DNA of 64,000 nucleotides from Betaproteobacteria bacterium. GTDB lineage: Bacteria > Pseudomonadota > Gammaproteobacteria > Burkholderiales > SG8-39. The notes under the pieces are model-generated. The model did no database searches and had not been told where the DNA came from. It saw nothing but the letters and a program-made list of their open reading frames with translations. Positions 34,202 through 45,611 of this stretch are shown here, piece by piece; within the stretch, counting starts at the first letter, position 1; each line of letters opens with the position of its first letter. The position numbers and the translations under genes are program-made. Location: assembly GCA_005881595.1 (NCBI GenBank), contig VBBY01000005.1:1-64000 (forward strand), given 5' to 3'.

Positions 34202-35910
34202 CAGACCGCGGTCAGACGCTTGGCGAAGTCGCTGTCGACGCCGAGAGCGTAGCGCGCCAGCTCATCGGCCATAGCGGTGACGGCGGCGGCCGGGATGCGG
34301 CCGCGGACCTTGCCGATGCGCCGCACGTTGGTCGCGTCGATCGTCACCGCGAGCGCCTCGTAGTCGGCGCGGATCTCCACCTCGCAAAGCAGCCCGGAGC
34401 GCACGCTGAAGGTGGCGCGCGTTGCCTCGCCGAAGTCGCTGCGCGCGTCGACGCGCAGGTCGTAGACCGCCTTCATCGACTTCAGGTACTGCTCGAAGCG
34501 CGGGATGTCGGCGGTTTGCAGCGTGACCCGCGCCGGCGGCTGCGGGCTGACGCGGAAGCGCAGCAGCACGTGCTCGCAGTAGTCCTTGCCCTCGATGCGG
34601 CGCGGCCGGCTGTCGCACCAGGCCTCCGACAGCGTCGCCGCCGCGACGCGGCCGAGATAGAGGAAGTCATAGGGCGCGCTCGTGGCGGGCGCCACGTCGT
34701 TCAGCTCCTTCGCGAACTCGGCCAGGTACTGGGTCGCGGCGCGCAGGTCCTGGTCGAGCTTCGCTATGGCCTTCGCGCGCGCCGCGGCCGGGTCTTCGCG
34801 GCGCGGCTGCAGCGCTCCCTGCTTGCGCAGCATCTCGACTGCGCCCAGGCGGCGCGCCGCCTCGCCGGCCTGGCGCTCGCGCTCGTACGCCGCGCGCTTG
34901 CGCGCCTCTTCCTCCTGCCAGCGCCGCACCTGCTGTTCCCTCTTGAGCCGCTCCTCCTCGGCGGCGCGCAGCCGCGCCTGCTCCTCGAGGTCGTAGCGCT
35001 TGGTGAACTCGTCGAGATCGTCGAGGAGCGGGTTGTGCGCCGGCTTCTGCGGGTTGATGAGCAGCGTCTTGTCGTACGCCGTGTCGGCGTACTGCATTTT
35101 GCGGAGCTCCTGCGCCATGTCCCCGGCGCGCTGATAGCGCTGCTCGGGCCTTTTCGCGAGCGCGCGGTCGACGATGCGCTCGAACCCGACCGGGAGCTGC
35201 GGCTCGAGCGAGCGCAGCGGGGGGTGCGGCTCGCCGGCGATGCGATTCATGATCTGGAACACCGAGGTGTCGCCCGGCCGCTCGAACGGCGAGCTGCCGG
35301 TGAGCATCTCGTAGAGCACGCTGCCGAGCGAGAACACGTCGGAGCGCGGATCGCTCTTCTGGCCGAGCACCTGCTCCGGCGACATGTACTTCGGCGAGCC
35401 GAGGGCGGCGCCGGTCTGCGTCATCGTCGAGGAGGGCACGTAGGCGACGCCGAAGTCGGTCAGCTTGCAGCGCCCCGAGGCCGCGACCATCACGTTCGCC
35501 GGCTTCACGTCGCGATGCACGATCGAGAACTTGTGCGCGTGCTCGAGCGCGTCGGCGATCTGCGCGGCGAGATCGGCGGTGGTCTGCAGCGGGATGCGCT
35601 GCGGGTCCTTCAGCATCTGCTGCAGCGAGCGGCCCTCGAGCAGCTCCATCGCGATGTAGGCGACGCCGTCCTGCTCGCCCACGTCGTGGATGATGACGAT
35701 GTTGGGGTGATTGAGCCGGCCGGCCGAGCGCGCTTCGCGCAGGAACCGCTCCCGCACCTCGGCCATCACCTCCTCGGGCAGGTCGGGCAGCAGCGTCTTC
35801 AGCGCGACCTCGCGCTCGATCAGCGGGTCGATGGCGCGGAACACCGCGCCCATCGCGCCGCGGCCCAGCTCTCCAAGGATCCTGTAACGGCCAAGCGCCT
35901 TTGCGTTCAA
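34201..35910 (-). CDS. Ser/Thr protein kinase 1 with coiled coil and novel C-terminal domain
   Basis: 569 residues from a TTG start, matched to the GTG start of its paralogue at 38108-39850 (both begin M-x-x-K-x-LGRYRILGELGRG). Kinase domain about residues 7-280: Gly loop GELGRGAMGAVF, Lys in VALKTLLPD, HRDVKPANVMV, DFGVAYVP and GSPKYMSPEQV. A coiled coil rich in Glu/Arg/Ala follows (about 300-370), then a domain of about 190 residues shared with the paralogue (YDFLYLGRVAAATL, EVEIRADYEA, LGVDSDFAKRL). No membrane segment, so a cytoplasmic Hanks-type kinase. Coupled to glnS. Confidence 0.88.
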
Positions 35911-35953
35911 CCTCGGCTTCTCCCTTATCCCCGGTCTGCATAATGCCGGTTAC

Positions 35954-35969
35954 CCGCTTGAATTTCCAG
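35954..35969 (-). promoter_or_regulatory. Conserved element upstream of kinase 1
   Basis: CTGGAAATTCAAGCGG on the minus strand, 44 bases upstream of the kinase 1 start. The identical 16 bases occur 47 bases upstream of the kinase 2 start. May be a shared promoter or operator, or just residual similarity from duplication. Confidence 0.5.
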
Positions 35970-36055
35970 CGCTTTGGGCTTAACTGGGTCGTCCTGTTGA
36001 ATTCCCTCGTTGCGGCGTACACTGACTTCGTCCTCAGGGGAAGGAGACCATACCG

Positions 36056-37654
36056 ATGAAACCCGGGCTGCTCGCTGTTCTATCTCTATTTGCATTCACA
36101 ACGTCGAACGCGCTGGCTCACGACGGGAGGGAAGGCTTCGGCAGAGTGCTGTTCAAGACTTCGTGCACTGCGCAGGCGCAGAAGGAGTTCGAGCGGGCCC
36201 TAGCGCAGCTGCATTCGTTCGATTTTCCCGAAACGCTGAAATCGTTCGCCGCTATTCCCCAGACCGATCCGGGCTGCGCGATCTCTTACTGGGGGCTCGC
36301 GGTGGCGACGCGCCCCAATCCGCTCGTCGGCCCGTGGGACGCGGCGACGCTGAAGCGCGGCCTCGATGCGGTGGAGAAGGGCGAGGCGATCGGCGCCAAG
36401 ACGCAGCGCGAGCGCGACTGGCTGGCGGCGATCAAGGAGTTCTACAAGGACTTCGACAAGGTCGACCAGGACACGCGCACCCGGAACTACGAGAAAGCGA
36501 TGCAGGCGCTGACGAAGAAGTACCCGGGCGACGTCGAGGCGAAGGTGTTCCACGCGCTGGCGCTCAACGAGATTTTCGACCACAAGGACATGGCGCCGCT
36601 GCTGAAGGCGATCGCCATCCTGGAGCCGCTCGACAGGAAATATCCCGACCATCCCGGGATCACCCACTACCTGATCCACAGCTACGACTTCGCGCCGCTC
36701 GCCAGGAAGGGCGTGCCGGTGGCGAACAAGTACGCGAAGATCGCGCCGTCGGCGTCGCACGCGCAGCACATGCCTTCGCACATCTACTCGATGGTCGGCA
36801 TGTGGCAGGAGTCGATCGCCTCGAACCTCAGGTCGGTCGCCGTGGCGAGCGAATACGCGGCGAAAGCCAAGCTCGACGGCGTGCTGGTCGGGGTGCCGCA
36901 CTCGTATGACTTCATGCAGTACGCCTACCTGCAGCTCGGCCAGGACGCGAAGGCGCGCGAGCTGATCGGCGAGAACGCCAAGATCAGCAAGGTCCTCGGG
37001 CCGGTGTCGGCCGGCAACACCGCGCGCGCCGCGGTTCCCGCACGCTATGCGCTCGAGCGCCAGGACTGGAAGGGCGCGGCGCAGCTGCAGCCGCTCGGCA
37101 CGCCGTTCCCGGCCGCCGAAGCCATCACGCATTTCGCCCGCGCCATGGGCGCGGCGCGCAGCGGCGATGCCGCCGCCGCGCAGGCCGACATCGACAAGCT
37201 CAAGCAGCTGCGCGAAGGACTTCTCGCAGGCCGCCAGCCGTACTGGGCCGAGCAGGTCGAGATCCAGGTGCTCGCCGCGACCGCCTGGCTGCACAACAGC
37301 CAGGGTAACCGCGAAGAGGCGCTGAAGTTCATGCGCGGCGCCGCCGACCTCGAAGACTCGAGCGAGAAGCACGTCGCCATGGAAAACCGCCTGTATCCGA
37401 TGCGCGAGCAGCTCGGCGACATGCTGCGCGGCTACGGCGAGCCCGCTGCGGCGCTGAAGGAGTACGAGCTGTCGATGAAGAACGCGCCGAACCGGCTGCG
37501 CGGCTATTACGGCGCGGCAAAAGCGGCGCAAGACTCGGGACAGGCGAAGAAGGCAGGCGCCTATTTCAAGCAGCTGGCGAGATTGACCCGCGACGCCGAC
37601 GGCGACCGGCCCGAGATCGTCGAGCTGAAGCAGTACCTCGCCAGCGCGAAGTGA
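36056..37654 (+). CDS. Exported TPR-repeat protein
   Basis: 532 residues with a signal peptide (LLAVLSLFAFTTSNALAH). The mature part is all helical with TPR-like units, for example CAISYWGLAVATRPNP, VEAKVFHALALNEIF and AALKEYELSMKNAPNRLRGYYG. The segment ITHYLIHSYDFAPLARKG with HAQHMPSHIYSMVGMW recalls a family of uncharacterised periplasmic TPR proteins. TPRs mediate protein contacts. It is divergent from kinase 1 and overlaps the next gene by four bases (GTGA). Confidence 0.8.
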   Translation: MKPGLLAVLSLFAFTTSNALAHDGREGFGRVLFKTSCTAQAQKEFERALAQLHSFDFPETLKSFAAIPQTDPGCAISYWGLAVATRPNPLVGPWDAATLKRGLDAVEKGEAIGAKTQRERDWLAAIKEFYKDFDKVDQDTRTRNYEKAMQALTKKYPGDVEAKVFHALALNEIFDHKDMAPLLKAIAILEPLDRKYPDHPGITHYLIHSYDFAPLARKGVPVANKYAKIAPSASHAQHMPSHIYSMVGMWQESIASNLRSVAVASEYAAKAKLDGVLVGVPHSYDFMQYAYLQLGQDAKARELIGENAKISKVLGPVSAGNTARAAVPARYALERQDWKGAAQLQPLGTPFPAAEAITHFARAMGAARSGDAAAAQADIDKLKQLREGLLAGRQPYWAEQVEIQVLAATAWLHNSQGNREEALKFMRGAADLEDSSEKHVAMENRLYPMREQLGDMLRGYGEPAAALKEYELSMKNAPNRLRGYYGAAKAAQDSGQAKKAGAYFKQLARLTRDADGDRPEIVELKQYLASAK

Positions 37655-38107
37655 GCGGCCGGTTGCTGCGCCGGGCAGCGCTGGCGCTGCTGCTGTCCGG
37701 CGCGCGAGCCGCGCTCGGCGACCCCGGCGACGACGAGGGCTCCGGCGACCCCGAGTACGCGCGCGGCCGGCAGGCGATCGAGGCGAAGGACTGGCAGGGC
37801 GCGGTGCGGCTGCTTTCGTCCGCGGCGCTGCGCGACACGCGCAACGCCGACATCCAGAACTATCTGGGCTACGCGTACCGCAACCTCGGCGAGATGCCGC
37901 TCGCCTTCAAGCACTATTCGCGCGCGCTGCAGCTCGACCCGCGCCATCGCGGCGCCCACGAATATCTGGGCGAGGCCTACCTGATGATCGGGAACCTCGC
38001 CAAGGCCGAGGAGCACCTCGCGGCCCTGCGCAGAATCTGCCTGCTTCCCTGCGCGGAGTACGGCGACCTCGAGAAGAAGCTGGCCGAGTACCGGAAGGCG
38101 TCGGTGA

Positions 38108-38118
<11 letters not shown>
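37651..38118 (+). CDS. Small exported TPR protein
   Basis: 155 residues from a GTG start overlapping the previous stop. An N-terminal signal-like stretch (LLRRAALALLLSGARAALGD) precedes two to three TPR units (ADIQNYLGYAYRNLGEMP, HRGAHEYLGEAYLMIGNL). Two cysteines (RICLLPC) lie near the end. Probably periplasmic, co-produced with the larger TPR protein. Convergent with kinase 2, overlapping its end by 11 bases. Confidence 0.78.
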
Positions 38119-39850
<1,732 letters not shown>

Positions 39851-39896
39851 TTGCCCGCCTTCCCTTCTCTTCCCCAACATCAATGATGCCTCTTAG

Positions 39897-39912
39897 CCGC
39901 TTGAATTTCCAG
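39897..39912 (-). promoter_or_regulatory. Conserved element upstream of kinase 2
   Basis: The same CTGGAAATTCAAGCGG (minus strand) as before kinase 1, at 47 bases upstream of the inferred start. After it the two leaders diverge but keep similar length and a purine-rich ribosome site. Confidence 0.5.
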
Positions 39913-40000
39913 TAATTTGATATCAGGCGGAAAAATGCTGGTAGAGCAGAGACAAACCGGCGGGAAATCGCAGCGAGCTCGGCGAGCCCGCTTGCTGCGG

Positions 40001-40468
40001 CTAAATCCTAAGCGCCCACTCGCCCTCGCCGCGGCGGCACGCGACACCGCGGATCATGTGCTGGCGCCCGTCGGCGGTGATCAGCGTGGTGAACTCCCGG
40101 CACGGCCGCTCGGTCTGCTGGAAGTCGCGCGTGGGCACCAGGCGATAGCTGACGCCGGTCGCCTTGTTGGTCCAGACCACGGTGCTCTTCACTACGGCCA
40201 GCTCGAGCGCATGGCCCCAGCAGCCGCGGTCGGCATCATCTAGCTGCGGGCGGATCTTCGTGCCGCTCATCATTGCCACCGCGCCTTCCTGCTTCGCGGC
40301 CACGCTCTTGCTCACGGCAGCGGCGTCGCAGGTGCCGGCGATGACGCCGTAGTCCTTTGTCCACTTCTTGCCCGTGTAGCCGAGGTAGAAAGACGGATCG
40401 GCGAGGGCCGCGGGCGGCATGGAAACGAAGCCCAGCAGCGCAGCGAGCGCAATGCCTGTCTTCTTCAT
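40001..40468 (-). CDS. Exported protein with RT0821/17-kDa surface-antigen-like C-terminus
   Basis: 155 residues from ATG 40466-40468, which opens a signal peptide (MKKTGIALAALLGFVSMPPA). The C-terminal part PCREFTTLITADGRQHMIRG, then ACRRGEGEW, resembles the RT0821/Lpp0805 surface antigen domain with two conserved cysteines (PCREF and ACRR). Probably periplasmic or outer-membrane-associated; function unknown. Divergent from the FtsX-type permease gene. Confidence 0.68.
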   Translation of the reverse strand: MKKTGIALAALLGFVSMPPAALADPSFYLGYTGKKWTKDYGVIAGTCDAAAVSKSVAAKQEGAVAMMSGTKIRPQLDDADRGCWGHALELAVVKSTVVWTNKATGVSYRLVPTRDFQQTERPCREFTTLITADGRQHMIRGVACRRGEGEWALRI

Positions 40469-40574
40469 GGCAGCCCCCTTGATTGGAACTTCGTGGAGCG
40501 AGTCTAGACGCGCCGGGTCACGCCAGTCAGCGCAATATGTCACGTTGCCGTAGTCCAAATGATCCACGGTTATA

Positions 40575-43007
40575 GTGGGCGGCATGCTGCGCCTGCTGCT
40601 GCTCGGCTCTCATCGCCCGCGCGGCCGCGCGCTGCTCTCGGTCCTCGGCATCGCCCTCGGTGTCGCGCTCGGCTACGGCGTGTACCTGGTCAACCGCGCC
40701 GCGGTGGACGAGCTCGCCGCGGCGGTGCGCGGCCTCGCCGGCGAGGCGGACCTGGAAGTAAGGGGCGGGCGCGGCGGATTTCCGGACTCGCTCTATCCGG
40801 CCATCGCCAGGCTCCCCGGCGTCGCCTCGGCGAGCCCCGGGCTGGAGCTCGACGCCGGCCTGGCGGGCAGCGAGCGGACCATTCGGCTGATCGGCATCGA
40901 TGCGCTGCGCGAGCGGCGGCCGGAGCTGCTGACGCCCGACAGGGTCCTCCTCTCGGCGGCCGCTGCCGAGCTCGCGAAAGGCGATCGGCTGCGGCTGGTC
41001 GTCGGGCACCGGACAGTCGAGCTGCAGGTCGGCGGGGTCGTGGACCTCAAAGGCGTGGAGGCGCTGACCGACATCGCCACCGCGCAGTGGCGGCTCGAGC
41101 GCCTCGGCCAGCTGAACCGCCTCGATGTGCGCCTGAAGCGCGGGGCCGACCGCGAGGCAGTGCGGCTGCGCATCGCCGCCCTGCTGCCGCCCGGCGTTCA
41201 CGTGGCTCCGGTGCAAGCGCTCGAGCAGGCGAGCAGCTATCCCTCGCGCGCCTACCGCGTGAACCTCGACGTGCTCGCCATGGTGGCGCTCTTCACGGGA
41301 GGCTTCCTGGTGTTCTCGGCGCAGGCCCTGCAGGTCGCGCGGCGCCGCGGCGAGCATGCGCTGCTGCGGGTGCTGGGATTGCGGCGGCGCGGCGTTTTGC
41401 AGCTGGTCTTGCTGGAGGCTGCCGCGCTCGGCGCAATCGGCGGCCTGGCCGGCCTTGGACTCGGCTATGCGCTGGCGCTTGCGGCGGTGCGCGCGTCGGG
41501 CGCTGACCTCGGCGCCGGGGTGTTCCGGGGTCTTTCACCCAAGCTGGATTTTTCCTTGATCCCTGCATGTTTTTATCTGGCCGCAGGAATCGCCGTGGCT
41601 GTAGCCGGAGCGCTGCTTCCGGCGCGAGACGCGGCGCGCCAGGCGCCGGCACAGGCGCTGAAGGCGGGCGACGAGCAGCGCCTGTTCGCGCGGCTGTCGT
41701 CGCCCTGGCCCGGGCTGGCTTGCATCCTGGCTGGCGCCGCGCTGGCGCAGCTCGGACCGGTCGGCGGGCTGCCGATCTATGGCTACGCCGCCATCGGCTG
41801 CCTGCTCGTCGGCAGCATCGCGCTCATGCCGAGGCTCTCGCAGGCGGTGTTCGACGCGCTGCCTCTGCCGCGCTCGCCAGGCCTCGCGCTCGCGCTGGCC
41901 CAGCTGCGCGGCGCACCGGGGCAGGCGGCCGTGAGCCTCGCCGCGATCGTCGCCAGCTTCTCGCTGATGGCCGCGATGGCGATCATGGTCGCGTCGTTCC
42001 GGCAGTCCGTCGATGACTGGCTCAACACGGTGCTGCCGGCCGAGCTGTACTTGCGCACCAGCCATGCCGGCGACACCGGCTACCTCGAGCCCGGGTTCGA
42101 GGCGCGCGTGCGCGCGCTGCCGCAGGTGGCGCGCGCCGACTTTCTGCGCTCGGGCCGCATCCTCCTCGATCCCTCTCGTCCGCCGCTCGTGCTGATCGCG
42201 CGCGATCGCGCCGAGAAGGCGTTTCCGAAAGTTGGCCGGCAGTATGCGCGCCGGGCGGGCGACCCTGCTGCGGTGTGGATCAGCGAGGCGGTCAGCGATC
42301 TGTACGGCTTTTCTCCGGGCCGGAAAATCCAGCTGCCCGTCAACGGCCAAAGCATCACGTTCGTGGTTGCGGGAGCGTTCCGCGATTACGCCCGCCAGCA
42401 CGGCTCGGTTCTCATCGATCGCGCCGATTACGCCGCGCTCACCGGCGACCGGCGCGTGAACGACGCGGCGCTATGGCTCACGCCGGGCGCGACGCCGGCC
42501 CAGGCGATGGACGCGATCCGCGCGCTGCCCGGAGCCGCCGGGGTCGACCTCGCCACGCCGGGGGAGATCCGGCAGCTGTCGCTGCGCATCTTCGACCGCA
42601 GCTTCGCCGTCACCTATGCGATGGAGGCCGTGGCGATGCTGGTCGGCCTGTTCGGGCTCTCGTCCAGCCTCGGCGCCATCGTGCTCGCGCGGCGGCGCGA
42701 GTTCGGCATGCTGCGCCACCTCGGCCTCACCCGTGCGCAGATCCGCGCCATGCTCGCCGCGGAAGGCGGGCTGCTCGCTCTGCTCGGCGCGCTCGCCGGC
42801 CTTGCGGCGGGAGCTGCCATCAGCCTGGTTCTGGTCTACGTGGTGAACCGCCAGTCGTTCAACTGGAGCATGGAGCTGCATCCACCGTACGGGTTGTTGG
42901 GTGTTTTGATTTTGATACTCGTCGGTCTTGCAGTCTTTACGGCGATTCTCTCCGGAAAGGAAGCGATGGGAATCGGGCCGGTTCGAGCGGTGCGCGAGGA
43001 CTGGTGA
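40575..43007 (+). CDS. ABC transporter permease with two FtsX domains
   Basis: 810 residues. An N-terminal helix (ALLSVLGIALGVALGYGVYLV) and a periplasmic MacB-like domain precede an FtsX core (VALFTGGFLVFSAQALQ, QLVLLEAAALGAIGGLAGLG). A second periplasmic domain and second FtsX core follow (VAMLVGLFGLSSSLGAIVLA, AAEGGLLALLGALAGLAAG). About ten helices in all. Such permeases move lipids or lipoproteins out of the membrane with a LolD-type ATPase. In relatives the ATPase is usually adjacent; here none is. Start at 40575 or the ATG at 40584. Overlaps the CrtC-like gene by GTGA. Confidence 0.85.
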   Translation: MGGMLRLLLLGSHRPRGRALLSVLGIALGVALGYGVYLVNRAAVDELAAAVRGLAGEADLEVRGGRGGFPDSLYPAIARLPGVASASPGLELDAGLAGSERTIRLIGIDALRERRPELLTPDRVLLSAAAAELAKGDRLRLVVGHRTVELQVGGVVDLKGVEALTDIATAQWRLERLGQLNRLDVRLKRGADREAVRLRIAALLPPGVHVAPVQALEQASSYPSRAYRVNLDVLAMVALFTGGFLVFSAQALQVARRRGEHALLRVLGLRRRGVLQLVLLEAAALGAIGGLAGLGLGYALALAAVRASGADLGAGVFRGLSPKLDFSLIPACFYLAAGIAVAVAGALLPARDAARQAPAQALKAGDEQRLFARLSSPWPGLACILAGAALAQLGPVGGLPIYGYAAIGCLLVGSIALMPRLSQAVFDALPLPRSPGLALALAQLRGAPGQAAVSLAAIVASFSLMAAMAIMVASFRQSVDDWLNTVLPAELYLRTSHAGDTGYLEPGFEARVRALPQVARADFLRSGRILLDPSRPPLVLIARDRAEKAFPKVGRQYARRAGDPAAVWISEAVSDLYGFSPGRKIQLPVNGQSITFVVAGAFRDYARQHGSVLIDRADYAALTGDRRVNDAALWLTPGATPAQAMDAIRALPGAAGVDLATPGEIRQLSLRIFDRSFAVTYAMEAVAMLVGLFGLSSSLGAIVLARRREFGMLRHLGLTRAQIRAMLAAEGGLLALLGALAGLAAGAAISLVLVYVVNRQSFNWSMELHPPYGLLGVLILILVGLAVFTAILSGKEAMGIGPVRAVREDW

Positions 43008-43975
43008 AAAGAAGGGATTTCTTCAAGCTGCTCGCGCTGGCGGCGTATCCCAAGGTCGTTCCGCACCATCGCCTGCAGTTCCCGCGCGATCACGGCGCGC
43101 ATCCCGAGTACCGCACCGAGTGGTGGTACGTCACCGGCTGGCTCGACGGGCCGATGGGCTTCCAGGTCACCTTCTTCCGCGCGCGGCCGCAGGAACAGTC
43201 CGACAACCCGAGCAGCTTCAATCCGCGCCAGGTATTGCTGGCCCACGCCGCCATCGCCGATCCGAAGCGCGGCCGCCTGATCCACGAGGAGCGCGCGGCG
43301 CGCGCCGGTTTCACGCTCGCGCACGCCGAGACCGGGCGCACCGGCGTCTGGATCGACGACTGGCGGCTGGTGCTCGAGGGGGACAAGTACCACTCGCAGA
43401 TCGCAGCGCGCGAGTTCGACCTGGACTTGACGTTTTTCACTTCCGATCGCCCTTTATTGCAGGGCGAGGCGGGCTTCAGCCGAAAGGGTCATCGTCCCGA
43501 GGAAGCCAGCTACTACTACAGCCGGCCCCACCTGCACGTCGCCGGCAGCGTCAACGGCAGGCAGATCGACGGAGCCGCCTGGCTCGACCACGAATGGTCG
43601 AGCGCCTACCTCGCCCCCGAGGCCGCCGGCTGGGACTGGACCGGGATCAACCTGTTCGACGGCGGCTCGCTGACGGCGTTCCGCATGCGCGGGAAAAAGG
43701 ACGGCGTGCATTACGCGCCGCCGGGCGTGTCGTTCGAGCCGGTCCGCCTGTGGAAATCGCCGCGCACTGGAGTGGAATACCCAGTGTCTATGAAAGTAAA
43801 AAATGGAAACACCGAGTTACTGCTCGAACCGTTGATGGATGACCAGGAGCTCGACGCTCGCACGAGCGCGGGGACGATCTACTGGGAAGGCGCGGTGCGC
43901 GCTTTCGACGGCAGGAACGAAGTCGGCCGCGGCTACCTGGAGCTCACCGGGTACTGGCGGCCCATGTCCCTGTGA
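43004..43975 (+). CDS. CrtC/AttH lipocalin-like hydrolase or hydratase
   Basis: 323 residues from GTG 43004. An Arg-Arg start (MKRRDFFKLLALAAYPKV) suggests Tat-like or ordinary export. The body has FPRDHGAHPEYRTEWWYVTG, YYSRPHLHVAGSVNG and WLDHEWSSAYLAPEAAGWDW, the double-lipocalin pattern of AttH and carotenoid 1,2-hydratase. In similar clusters this protein is the partner of an FtsX-type permease, possibly handling lipid substrates. Coupled to the permease. Overlaps the convergent EamA gene by 32 bases. Confidence 0.87.
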   Translation: MKRRDFFKLLALAAYPKVVPHHRLQFPRDHGAHPEYRTEWWYVTGWLDGPMGFQVTFFRARPQEQSDNPSSFNPRQVLLAHAAIADPKRGRLIHEERAARAGFTLAHAETGRTGVWIDDWRLVLEGDKYHSQIAAREFDLDLTFFTSDRPLLQGEAGFSRKGHRPEEASYYYSRPHLHVAGSVNGRQIDGAAWLDHEWSSAYLAPEAAGWDWTGINLFDGGSLTAFRMRGKKDGVHYAPPGVSFEPVRLWKSPRTGVEYPVSMKVKNGNTELLLEPLMDDQELDARTSAGTIYWEGAVRAFDGRNEVGRGYLELTGYWRPMSL

Positions 43976-44807
43976 GAATGAGGCCGATGCCGGCGAAGTG
44001 GTACCAGCCCGGCAGCTCGCCGAGGAACAGCGCCGAAAGCGCCACTCCCATCGCCGGCATCAGGTGCAGCGTCGCGCCGGCCCGGGCTGCGCCGAGGCGC
44101 GTCACCACGTAGCTCCACCCGGCATATGCGAGGAGCAGCGAGCCGATCCCCGAGTAGAGCACCGCGAGCGTACCCTGCGCTGTCAACCGCATGTCATAAG
44201 CCGTGGTTTCCCATGCCAGCCAGGGAAGCATGTAGACCAGGCCGAAACCGCACACCATGGTGAGAAGCTCGGCGATGTCGAGCGGATCGCGCCTCACGCG
44301 CAGCAGCACGGTGTAGCCGGCCCACATCAGCATCGACGCGACCGCCATCAGGTCGCCGATGTTGAACGCAACCAGGTGGACCTTGCCCTGCGTGGCGATC
44401 AACGCCACGCCGCTGAACGAGATCATCACGCCGGCCCATTGCGCGAGGCGGATGCGCTCGCCGAGCGGCGCGGCGAGCAGCAGGATGAAGATCGGCGTGA
44501 CGGAAAGGTACAGGATGCCGCTCGTCGCCGTGGTGTAGTGCAGGCCGAGCCACTGCAGCGCGAGGTGCGGGCCGCCGCCGGCGAGGCCGAGGGATGCAAG
44601 CACGATCCAATCGCGCCGTTTCGTCAGAGGGAGCTTGCCGGTCAGACCCTTGAACGTGAACGGCAGCAGAATCGCCAGCACCAGGATCAGGCGCCCGACG
44701 GTGGCGAGCGCCGGGCCGATCTCCTCGCGCGCCGCGCGCGCGACGATCCAGTTGCCGGACCACAGCAGCAGCGTGGCGAAGAGGACGAGCCAGGCAGCGA
44801 AACGCAT
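43944..44807 (-). CDS. EamA/DMT family transporter
   Basis: 287 residues with about ten hydrophobic helices in two EamA repeats (first around LVLFATLLLWSGNWIVARA, second around VASMLMWAGYTVLLRV). The typical closing phrase FLGELPGWYHFAGIGLILTG, with the GE before a helix, is present. Inner-membrane exporter or importer of metabolites; the substrate is unknown. Divergent from the alpha/beta hydrolase gene by 36 bases. Confidence 0.9.
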   Translation of the reverse strand: MRFAAWLVLFATLLLWSGNWIVARAAREEIGPALATVGRLILVLAILLPFTFKGLTGKLPLTKRRDWIVLASLGLAGGGPHLALQWLGLHYTTATSGILYLSVTPIFILLLAAPLGERIRLAQWAGVMISFSGVALIATQGKVHLVAFNIGDLMAVASMLMWAGYTVLLRVRRDPLDIAELLTMVCGFGLVYMLPWLAWETTAYDMRLTAQGTLAVLYSGIGSLLLAYAGWSYVVTRLGAARAGATLHLMPAMGVALSALFLGELPGWYHFAGIGLILTGTWAASTR

Positions 44808-44843
44808 GCGCAGGCGATTATCGCCTGCATGCTAAGCTCGACC

Positions 44844-45611
44844 ATGCCTCGCGTAACGGCCGCGGGCCGCTCGCTCGAGTATGAATGGGTCGGGACACAG
44901 CGGAGCGGCAGGCCGGTGCTGGTGTTCCTGCACGAAGGTCTCGGCTCGATCCGGCAGTGGCGCGACTTCCCGCAAAACGTGGCCCAAGCCCTCGGCTGCG
45001 GCGCGCTCGTCTACGACCGCTATGGCTACGGGCAGTCCGACGTGCTGCAGGAACCCAGACGCAGCGTGCGATTCATGCACGACGAAGCCCTGCTTTCCCT
45101 GCCCGAAGTTCTTTCCCGCCTGAGAGTCGAAAATCCCGTCCTGGTCGGCCACTCCGACGGCGCTTCCATTTCCCTGATCCATGCAGGAGCCGGGCACAAG
45201 GTGAAGGCCGTGGTGGCGATGGCGCCGCACGTGTTCGTCGAGGAGATCTGCATTCGCTCGATCGTCGGGGCCGCGCGCGCTTTTGAAGCCACCGAGCTGC
45301 CGGACAAGCTCGGGCGCTACCACCGCGACGCGAAGAAAACCTTCTACGGCTGGGCCGACGTCTGGCGCGATCCCGAGTTCACGCGCTGGGACATCACCGA
45401 ATACCTTCCCCGGATCGGCTGCCCGGTGCTGGCGATTCAGGGCCGCGGCGACGAGTACGGCACGATGGCGCAGCTCGACGCGATCGAGCAGCGGGCAGGC
45501 GGCCCCTGCGAGGTGATGAAGCTCACCGACTGCGGGCACGCTCCGTTCCGGGATCAGCCGGAGAAGACGCTCTCAGCCGTCACCGCGTTCCTCGACAGGC
45601 TGAAAGCATGA
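44844..45611 (+). CDS. Alpha/beta hydrolase
   Basis: 255 residues from ATG 44844; the ATG at 44829 is an alternative with a poorer N-terminus. The fold is shown by FLHEGLGSIRQW (oxyanion HG-like turn), the nucleophile elbow VGHSDGASISL, the Asp in AIQGRGDEYG and the His in DCGHAPFRDQ. Cytoplasmic esterase or lactonase-like hydrolase with unknown substrate. It overlaps the MFS gene start by four bases. Confidence 0.88.
   Translation: MPRVTAAGRSLEYEWVGTQRSGRPVLVFLHEGLGSIRQWRDFPQNVAQALGCGALVYDRYGYGQSDVLQEPRRSVRFMHDEALLSLPEVLSRLRVENPVLVGHSDGASISLIHAGAGHKVKAVVAMAPHVFVEEICIRSIVGAARAFEATELPDKLGRYHRDAKKTFYGWADVWRDPEFTRWDITEYLPRIGCPVLAIQGRGDEYGTMAQLDAIEQRAGGPCEVMKLTDCGHAPFRDQPEKTLSAVTAFLDRLKA

Noticed and set aside
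39851-39883. Upstream ATG/TTG starts for kinase 2
   Set aside because: Alignment with kinase 1 puts the start at GTG 39850 with a good ribosome site; the extra residues have no counterpart.
43839-44843. Long N-terminal extension of the alpha/beta hydrolase frame
   Set aside because: Antisense to the EamA gene and without domain; real start is 44844 or 44829.
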